Source: DATMNI01 sp035570275 (GTDB taxonomy: Bacteria > Acidobacteriota > Terriglobia > Bryobacterales > Bryobacteraceae). Taken from it: a stretch of DNA of 17,850 nucleotides. The notes under the pieces are model-generated. The model saw nothing but the letters and a program-made list of their open reading frames with translations, was not told the DNA's origin and made no database searches. Where the stretch lies: assembly GCA_035570275.1 (NCBI GenBank), contig DATMNI010000225.1, positions 1 to 17,850 on the forward strand. Reading direction: 5' to 3'. The position numbers and the translations under genes are program-made. This document shows positions 13,140 through 17,850 of the stretch, one piece after another. How positions within the stretch are numbered: the stretch's first letter is position 1; every line of letters starts with the position of its first letter.

Positions 13140-13254
13140 GTGGGGCAGGTTGGTTAACCTGCGGCGGATTGGCAATCCGCCCGCCGGGAGTTGGCGCGCG
13201 GCCGAACCTCCACAAGCGACTTCGAGAGTGCGGCGGATTGTTTGTTAATCCGCC
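13140..13254 (+). repeat. Paired-hairpin REP-like element, copy B, plus a third hairpin
   Basis: GCAGGTT-GGTT-AACCTGC (13145-13162) and GGCGGATT-GGC-AATCCGCC (13163-13181) repeat the layout of copy A on the same strand. Fifty bp on, GGCGGATT-GTTTGTT-AATCCGCC (13232-13254) repeats the second hairpin with a longer loop. The 437-bp gap 13018-13454 holds this cluster and otherwise no supportable gene. Confidence 0.85.
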
Positions 13255-13454
13255 TGCCGCGATGCGCCGCGAGCCGGCCCGCGTTTGCGGTATCTTCCCC
13301 AAGGTACGCCAACCGGGTAGTGCAAGTCGTCAGGCGTCCAGTTCAGCCAAACGAAACGCAGCCCTTCGATTGCGGCGCTCCAGGCTCTGATATTCTGTTG
13401 GTATCGCAAGACGGAAAGGAGTCCGGCTACGCGGCAAGGGCCGTCGGACATGTT

Positions 13455-14387
13455 ATGGGTGTCTCCGGGACTCCTGGTCCGGTCATTCAGGTTTCACACA
13501 TCCGCAAGAGCTACGGAGCCACGGCGGCCGTCTCCGATGTCTCTTTTGACGTCAGTGAAGGCGAAGTCTTTGGGTTGATCGGGCCGAACGGCGCCGGCAA
13601 AACAACCACCATGGAGTGCGTCGAAGGAGTGCGCCGGCCGGACGCGGGCCAAATTTCGATCATGGGCCTCGATCCGTTCCGCGACGTGTATCAGGTCCAG
13701 AACCGGATTGGAGTGCAACTCCAACAGGCGCAGCTCCAGAAGAGAATCAAGGTCTGGGAAGCTGTGGATCTCTGGGCCTCGCTCTACCCAAAGCCGCTGG
13801 ACGGCAACCGGCTGCTCGAACAACTCGGCCTTGCCGACAAGCGCAACGCCTGGTTTATGACCCTTTCGGGCGGGCAGAAGCAGCGCCTGTTTATCGCCCT
13901 GGCGCTGATCAACGATCCGGAAGTAGTATTCCTCGATGAGCTGACCACCGGGCTCGATCCGCAGTCGCGGAGAGCCATCTGGGACCTGGTGCGCGGCATC
14001 CGGGATCGCGGCAAAACGGTTTTTCTGACTACTCATTTGATGGAGGAGGCGGAGCGGTTGTGCGACCGCGTGGCCATCATCGAACATGGCCGGATCATCG
14101 ATATGGGTAGTCCCCAGGAATTGGTGGGGCGGCACTGCCCCACGCGAACCGTGGTCCTGGCGACCGTGGACGCCCTCGCGGAAGAACGCCTGCGGGCGAT
14201 TCCGCAGGTTGAGAGCGTGATGCGCCAGGATTCCCAGTTCACTCTTCAGGGGCGGGGCGACGACTTCGTGACCGGGGTGATCCAGTGTCTCTCCGAGAAT
14301 CGGATCCGGGTTACCGACTTCCGCACCGTGCTGCCCAACCTGGAGGACGTCTTTCTGAAACTGACCGGCCATTCGATCCGCGATTGA
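13455..14387 (+). CDS. ABC exporter ATP-binding protein (ABC-2 type)
   Basis: The 310-residue ATPase powers the permease encoded next. Walker A is GPNGAGKTT (43-51), the Q-loop lies in VQLQQAQL (87-94), the signature is LSGGQKQR (137-144), Walker B is VVFLDE (157-162), the D-loop TGLDPQ (165-170), and the switch is His194 in LTTHLMEEAE. The C-terminal 80 residues form the accessory domain common in the multidrug/NatA-type branch (DRVAIIEHGRIIDMG onward), ending with LEDVFLKLTG. The frame is open back to 13191, but that part crosses the hairpin repeats; the ATG at 13455 precedes the ordinary IQVSHIRKSYG beginning. Ribosome site is weak (AAGGG about 15 nt upstream). Export substrate unknown; drugs or lipids are typical of the family. 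Confidence 0.9.
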   Translation: MGVSGTPGPVIQVSHIRKSYGATAAVSDVSFDVSEGEVFGLIGPNGAGKTTTMECVEGVRRPDAGQISIMGLDPFRDVYQVQNRIGVQLQQAQLQKRIKVWEAVDLWASLYPKPLDGNRLLEQLGLADKRNAWFMTLSGGQKQRLFIALALINDPEVVFLDELTTGLDPQSRRAIWDLVRGIRDRGKTVFLTTHLMEEAERLCDRVAIIEHGRIIDMGSPQELVGRHCPTRTVVLATVDALAEERLRAIPQVESVMRQDSQFTLQGRGDDFVTGVIQCLSENRIRVTDFRTVLPNLEDVFLKLTGHSIRD

Positions 14388-14400
14388 AAGAGACTCGGCA

Positions 14401-15150
14401 ATGCTGCGTGGACTTTGGAAACTGACCTGGCTGGAAATCAAGATCTTCCTGCGTGAGCCGCTCGGGGCCTTCGGAACGATCTTGTTTCCCGTCCTGATTT
14501 TCTTGGCTGTGAGTCGATTTGCGGCAGGCCCGCGCAAGCCGGCCTCACTTGCTACCGCCGGATTCCTGACCGTCGGGCTGCCGGTCTTCGTTTCGGTGCT
14601 GATCGCAATCAGCGGGGTCTTGTCGCTGGTCACCATCATCTCGATTTATCGGGAAGGCGGTATTCTCAAGCGGCTCCGGGCCACGCCGCTGCGCCCGCAG
14701 ACGATTCTCACCGCCCACGTGCTGGTCAAGCTAGCGCTCACGGCGCTCACCATGGCCTTGGCTGTGCTCGCGGGCAAGCGCTTTTATCCGGTCGACAGTC
14801 ACTTCCCGGTGCTCGGGTTTACCATAGCGCTGCTGATCAGCACGTGGAGTATTCTGTCGATTGGTTTTGTGATTGCGAGCATAGTGCCTACGGCGCGTTT
14901 CGCGCAACCGATCGGTGCCGCCATCCTGTATCCGATGATCGGCCTGTGCGGATTGTTCGTGCCGGTGCAGTCGATGCCGCCCGCGCTTCAAGTAGTGGCG
15001 CGCGGGCTGCCGCTGACCTACGCGGTATCGCTCCTGGAGGGAATCCGGAAAGGCGAAGCGTGGTCGGCACACATGGGCGATGTCGCGGCGCTGGTTCTCG
15101 TTTTTGCGATCTGCACGGCGCTCTCGGCGAAGGTGTTCCGCTGGGAATAG
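14401..15150 (+). CDS. ABC-2 type transporter permease
   Basis: The 249-residue membrane protein is the partner of the preceding ATPase, whose stop is 13 bp upstream; AAAGAGA in that gap serves as ribosome site. About six membrane segments are visible, near residues 22-41, 53-80, 104-125, 134-160, 168-190 and 226-245. IYREGGILKRLRATPLRP (82-99) is the cytoplasmic coupling segment characteristic of ABC-2 permeases, and GLFVPVQSMPPALQVVARGLPLTY (186-209 region) is the usual segment before the last helix. The length is typical of a half-permease acting as a dimer. No regulator is adjacent. Confidence 0.88.
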   Translation: MLRGLWKLTWLEIKIFLREPLGAFGTILFPVLIFLAVSRFAAGPRKPASLATAGFLTVGLPVFVSVLIAISGVLSLVTIISIYREGGILKRLRATPLRPQTILTAHVLVKLALTALTMALAVLAGKRFYPVDSHFPVLGFTIALLISTWSILSIGFVIASIVPTARFAQPIGAAILYPMIGLCGLFVPVQSMPPALQVVARGLPLTYAVSLLEGIRKGEAWSAHMGDVAALVLVFAICTALSAKVFRWE

Positions 15151-15224
15151 TGCGGGCTCCAGGGGCAATCGGAGGTTCATGAGGCTCAATGTGGCAAAGT
15201 TCGTTCGATGAGCCGTGCCTGGAA

Positions 15225-15230
15225 TATACT
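15225..15230 (+). promoter_or_regulatory. Candidate -10 box of the beta-propeller gene
   Basis: TATACT lies 20 bp before the ATG at 15250, with GGGAGA (15238-15243) as ribosome site in between. This is a short but ordinary leader. The -35 region (TTCGAT-like, 15-16 bp upstream) is poor. Confidence 0.35.
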
Positions 15231-15249
15231 AAGTTCCGGGAGAACTCGA

Positions 15250-16359
15250 ATGAGACAGTTTTGCTTAGGGCTTGCAGTGGCAATCGCGACGTTCGCACCG
15301 GCCGGGTCGGCTCAACAGGCTGCCCCGTACAAAGTGCTCAAGACGGCCAGGGTCGGGGGAGAAGGGCGCTGGGACTACATCTATGCTGATGCCGCTGGAC
15401 GCCGCCTGTTCATTCCGCGAGGCGCCACGCGCGCGGTCGAGGCCACGGAAACGGCACCGGCGGTGCCGGCGGTCGCGGCACGATTGACGATCTTCAACCT
15501 CGACACGCTCGATCCGGCCGGTGAGATTCCAGGCGTCGGAGGCAATGGTACCGCGGTCGATCCGAAGTCCGGCCACGGCTTCACCAGCGACCATCCGAAA
15601 GTATCGATGTTCGATACCAAAACGCTGACCCTGATCAAGAGCATTGACGTGGGCGCCGCACGGCCGGATGGCATCCTCTTCGATGACTTCAACCAAAGGG
15701 TCTACGTCTTCAGTCACCCGACGAAAGACGCGACCGTCATCGATTCGAAGGATGGCACGGTGCTCGGCACAATCGATCTCGGCGGCGTGCCGGAGCAGGG
15801 CGTCGCCGATGGCAAGGGCATGCTCTATGTCGTCATGCAGGATGCGGTAGGCAGCGTTACGGCCGTCGACGTCAAGACGATGAAGGCCACCGGGCACTAT
15901 TCGTTCGTCGACAGGGGCGGATGTAACGGACTCGCGTTGGATGTGAAGAACCAGGTACTCTTCGCGGCGTGTGGTCGATCTGGCAACCCGCCGGTGCAGC
16001 CCGCGCAGCCGATGATGGTGATTCTGAGTGCCACGGACGGCAAAATCCTCGCCAGCCTGCCGCTTGCCGGCGGCTCCGACGGCGCGGTGTTCAACCCTTC
16101 CACGATGGAAGCGTTCAGCACGCATGGCAATGGCACGATGACCATCGTCAAGGAGAAGAGCCCGGCGAGTTTTGAGGTCGAGCAGAACCTGCAGACGATG
16201 AATGGCGCCCGCACGGTGACGTTCGACAGCAAGACGGGCCGCCTCTTCACGATGTCGCAGGAGCGTGGCCCGGCGCCGCCCCCACCACCTGGCGGCGGCC
16301 GCGGCGGCCAGGGCACACCGGTTCCAGGTTCGTTTACGATTCTGATGATCGGGAGGTAA
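15250..16359 (+). CDS. Secreted YVTN/YncE-like beta-propeller protein
   Basis: The 369-residue protein has a signal peptide (MRQFCLGLAVAIATF, likely cleavage near GSA/QQ). The mature part consists of recurring 40-50-residue blades with patterns such as LTIFNLDTLDPAGEIPG, VSMFDTKTLTLIKSIDVG and ATVIDSKDGTVLGTIDLGG, typical of YncE/YVTN-type seven-bladed propellers. The C-terminus carries a proline-glycine-rich stretch (PAPPPPPGGGRGG) followed by a last strand, GSFTILMIGR, that may close the ring. Such proteins are usually periplasmic binding or scaffold proteins; no catalytic residue can be named. The ATG at 15250 has a good ribosome site, preferred over ATG 15208, which would add a non-signal-like leader. 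It may be a separate unit from the ABC genes, 99 bp upstream. Confidence 0.82.
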   Translation: MRQFCLGLAVAIATFAPAGSAQQAAPYKVLKTARVGGEGRWDYIYADAAGRRLFIPRGATRAVEATETAPAVPAVAARLTIFNLDTLDPAGEIPGVGGNGTAVDPKSGHGFTSDHPKVSMFDTKTLTLIKSIDVGAARPDGILFDDFNQRVYVFSHPTKDATVIDSKDGTVLGTIDLGGVPEQGVADGKGMLYVVMQDAVGSVTAVDVKTMKATGHYSFVDRGGCNGLALDVKNQVLFAACGRSGNPPVQPAQPMMVILSATDGKILASLPLAGGSDGAVFNPSTMEAFSTHGNGTMTIVKEKSPASFEVEQNLQTMNGARTVTFDSKTGRLFTMSQERGPAPPPPPGGGRGGQGTPVPGSFTILMIGR

Positions 16360-16665
16360 GGGCAGAGGCAATCTCGTGCCCAAGCCCACCCTCGAGTTCA
16401 TCATCGCCAGGCACCGCCGCCGGAATACCGGGTGACTTGGAGATATCAGGGCCGCGGGGTCTTCCATCGGGAGATGGATCGCGCAAAACCGCGCGGTGCA
16501 GAGCAAAGTCGCCAACAGCACTTACCGCCGAGGCTGTCAGCCTCACATTGGTGCGGAAGACGAGGTGGTCATAGAACCGTTCGCCGTTTATCAAGAAGGA
16601 GCAAGTCCTGCTAAGCGTAGTTAAAAAATAAGTAACACTTGAGCCGGGCGCACAAGGAAAAGACA
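16360..16665. other. Non-coding stretch after the propeller gene
   Basis: No gene is supported here. Open frames occur on both strands but show no recognisable domain. One small perfect hairpin is present, GAGGCT-GTC-AGCCTC (16530-16544). An A-rich patch (16622-16632) stands out from the GC-rich surroundings just before the GxxExxY element. Confidence 0.5.
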
Positions 16666-16731
16666 GGATTTCACGCCAAGCCGCGAAGCCGCAAAAGCAG
16701 CCGCAAAGGAAGAGGGATAGTCGAGGTCAAC

Positions 16732-17016
16732 GTGAGCGGGAATCCACTGGCGAAACAGATTGTGGTTACAGCCTATCGAGTCCATACCAACTCTGGCCCG
16801 GCCTGTTGAAGTCGGGCAGGCTGCTCACGACGGGTCAGCACCTGGTTCCCTGGTGTATCACGGCTGGTGTATCACGGCTGGTGTATCGCGGCGTCCACAT
16901 TGAAGTGGGATTTCGGGCAGACCGCCCGTCTGCGGCTAGCCCACAAGCGTTCGGGCTTACTGATAAACTTCAAAGTGGCCGTCATCGAGGACGGCATCAC
17001 GCGCGTCGCTAACGGA
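16732..17016 (+). pseudogene. GxxExxY family protein, broken
   Basis: Three pieces in different frames align in order with the GxxExxY family (about 125 residues, a PD-(D/E)XK-like fold of unknown role). Piece 1 (GTG 16732 to TGA 16807-16809): NPLAKQIVVTAYRVHTNSGPA, where the name motif should follow; the sequence continues in a shifted frame as LLKS, so the motif Glu is Lys and the Tyr is lost. Piece 2 (16878-16922): LVYRGVHIEVGFRAD. Piece 3 (16927-17016): LRLAHKRSGLLINFKVAVIE then DGITRVANG. About 25-30 residues are missing between each pair of pieces. Frameshifts, deletions and a 14-bp repeat expansion make it non-functional. Confidence 0.7.
16850..16891 (+). repeat. 14-bp tandem repeat inside the GxxExxY remnant
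   Basis: Units CTGGTGTATCACGG at 16850-16863 and 16864-16877 are identical; 16878-16891 differs by one base (CGCGG). The third copy is the ancestral coding one (LVYRG); the others are expansions that break the frame. Confidence 0.9.
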
Positions 17017-17132
17017 CCCGCCGGCCAGTCTTCTTTGCGACCTTGCGGCTTTGCGTGAAATCTTGCCTTCTTGAGTTCACATGCGGGGCGGGCACTGTGG
17101 TAGACTGCCGCCGTTATCTTTGGAGGCACGAC

Positions 17133-17552
17133 ATGAAGGCTTCTCTGTTTTATCGAGTCGCAGGTGTTCTTCTGCTGCTCTTTGCTGCCGGACATACACT
17201 TGGTTTTCGCCAGTCCGATCCCACATGGGGGGTTGATCCGCTTCTTGGCTCAATGCGGTCAATTCACTTTGACGTGCAGGGGTTCAGCCGGACATATTGG
17301 GACCTCTTTGTCGCGGCTGGCTTCTCGGTCGGCGTGTTTTATCTATTCGCGGCGGTGTTAGCGTGGCAGCTAGGTGGCCTTCCGGCAGAGACTTTGGCGG
17401 TCATGCGCGTCATCGTGTGGGCTCTCGCTCTTTGCTTTGCCGCCATCACGGTTGTGAGCTGGAGATACCTCTTTATCCTCCCTATCATTTTTTCAATCGT
17501 GATTACAGCGTGTTTGACTGCGGCGGCATGGCTTTCAGCGAAGCCAGGCTGA
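17133..17552 (+). CDS. Small four-helix membrane protein (LIC_13387-like)
   Basis: The 139-residue protein has four predicted membrane helices, near residues 8-24, 56-79, 89-109 and 112-135. Between helices 1 and 2 is a conserved-looking loop (GFRQSDPTWGVDPLLGSM, SIHFDVQGFSRTYWDLF). The pattern AAGHTLGF followed by HFDVQGFSRTYWD recalls a family of small membrane proteins common in acidobacteria and annotated as LIC_13387-like; function is unknown. GGAGG lies 6 nt before the ATG at 17133, which decides this start over ATG 17043 inside the GxxExxY end repeat. It is convergent with the DUF4159 gene, with only 4 bp between stops. Confidence 0.75.
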   Translation: MKASLFYRVAGVLLLLFAAGHTLGFRQSDPTWGVDPLLGSMRSIHFDVQGFSRTYWDLFVAAGFSVGVFYLFAAVLAWQLGGLPAETLAVMRVIVWALALCFAAITVVSWRYLFILPIIFSIVITACLTAAAWLSAKPG

Positions 17553-17556
17553 AGCC

Positions 17557-17850
17557 TCAGCGCGTCATGGCGTAGGTGATGTAGTTGAGCACGATGCGAA
17601 AGGCGAGACCTGAGAACTTCTCGGGATAATCGCCGGCGTTGGCCCACTCCCAGGCGTCGCCCAGGTGCATGTTGAAACAGATGGCGACCATGATGCGTCC
17701 GTCCTTGTCTCGAATGCACCGCCAGTGGGGGATGTAGCCATCCTTCTCATAGGTGCGGCCGGTGGCCACGTACTGCTCGCCCGGGATCTGGAACTTCTCG
17801 CGGATGTCGTAGAGGTCGTGGAAGATGGCGTCGTCGTCCGGGATGTCTTC
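17557..17850 (-). CDS. DUF4159 protein, C-terminal part (cut by window edge)
   Basis: The last 97 residues of a minus-strand protein are visible; its 5' part lies beyond the window. YDIREKFQIPGEQYVATGRT, HWRCIRDKDGRIMVAICFNM, LGDAWEWANAGDYPEKF and AFRIVLNYITYAMTR match the C-terminal end of DUF4159, a family of exported or membrane-associated proteins frequent in acidobacteria and planctomycetes, whose structure has been likened to glutamine-amidotransferase-type folds. The function is not established. No damage is visible in this part. Confidence 0.82.
   Translation of the reverse strand, partial: EDIPDDDAIFHDLYDIREKFQIPGEQYVATGRTYEKDGYIPHWRCIRDKDGRIMVAICFNMHLGDAWEWANAGDYPEKFSGLAFRIVLNYITYAMTR

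Larger units (their letters stand above)
16666..17062. mobile_element. Degenerate GxxExxY element with inverted-repeat ends
   Basis: The left end (about 16667-16712) reads GATTTCACGCCAAGCCGCGA and continues with further CCGCAAAG-like steps. The right end (about 17030-17062), read on the minus strand, begins GATTTCACGCAAAGCCGCAA. The ends are therefore inverted copies of the CGCAAAG-type repeat widely seen flanking GxxExxY genes in many bacteria. Between them lies a dead GxxExxY gene. The length, about 0.4 kb, and ends suggest a small mobile or mobilisable unit; how such units move is not known to me. Confidence 0.65.

Noticed and set aside
15265..16521. A 418-codon minus-strand open frame
   Set aside because: Antisense to the propeller gene; composition rich in Arg, His and Ala, typical of a shadow.
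16334..16594. Minus-strand open frame after the propeller gene, with a plausible-looking amino acid composition
   Set aside because: No ribosome site or recognisable motif, and it overlaps the propeller stop; kept as unassigned sequence.

Overview
This is high-GC bacterial DNA. The gene set suggests a soil Acidobacteriota, probably the Bryobacterales/Candidatus Solibacter group. That placement is inference, resting on the bacterial PHI-1/EXORDIUM-like secreted protein, a DUF4159 protein, the style of the Tmk and MutL proteins, and the many short palindromic repeats. No rRNA or tRNA gene and no CRISPR array was seen.

Layout. The left end (1-1100) is mobile: the 5' part of an IS1182-type transposase gene and a complete REP-associated (RAYT, Y1/HUH) transposase gene, both on the minus strand. 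Next come a secreted PHI-1-like protein gene (minus) and, divergent from it, the overlapping pair tmk-holB (plus), followed by aroA (minus, convergent). A 13-bp minisatellite lies upstream of tmk, a 15-bp in-frame repeat opens holB, and a twin-hairpin element sits between holB and aroA. From 5500 to 7020 lies a graveyard with one intact cassette: remains of a NucS-like nuclease gene, an apparently intact MbcA/Xre-RES toxin-antitoxin pair, and remains of a ClpV-type ATPase gene. A glyoxalase-fold (VOC) gene follows, then a minus-strand block of ggt, mutL, hpt and a secreted coiled-coil/M15-like protein gene. Repeat-rich DNA at 13.1-13.3 kb leads to a plus-strand ABC exporter pair (ATPase and permease) and a secreted beta-propeller protein gene. 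Finally there is a 0.4-kb decayed GxxExxY element with inverted-repeat ends, a small membrane protein gene, and the 3' part of a DUF4159 gene cut by the window end.

How the genes work together. Housekeeping functions are scattered: dTTP supply and replication (tmk, holB), shikimate pathway (aroA), mismatch repair (mutL) and purine salvage (hpt). Exported functions are glutathione/gamma-glutamyl hydrolysis (ggt), the PHI-1-like protein, the M15-like protein and the beta-propeller. Two themes cut across the window. First, several families of short palindromic or tandem repeats occur, some inserted in-frame in genes (mutL, holB), alongside a RAYT that could mobilise such elements. Second, several genes (tmk, VOC, the M15-like gene, and less clearly hpt and mutL) have a TANAAT-like hexamer only 7-10 bp before the start codon and no Shine-Dalgarno sequence, which suggests leaderless transcripts.
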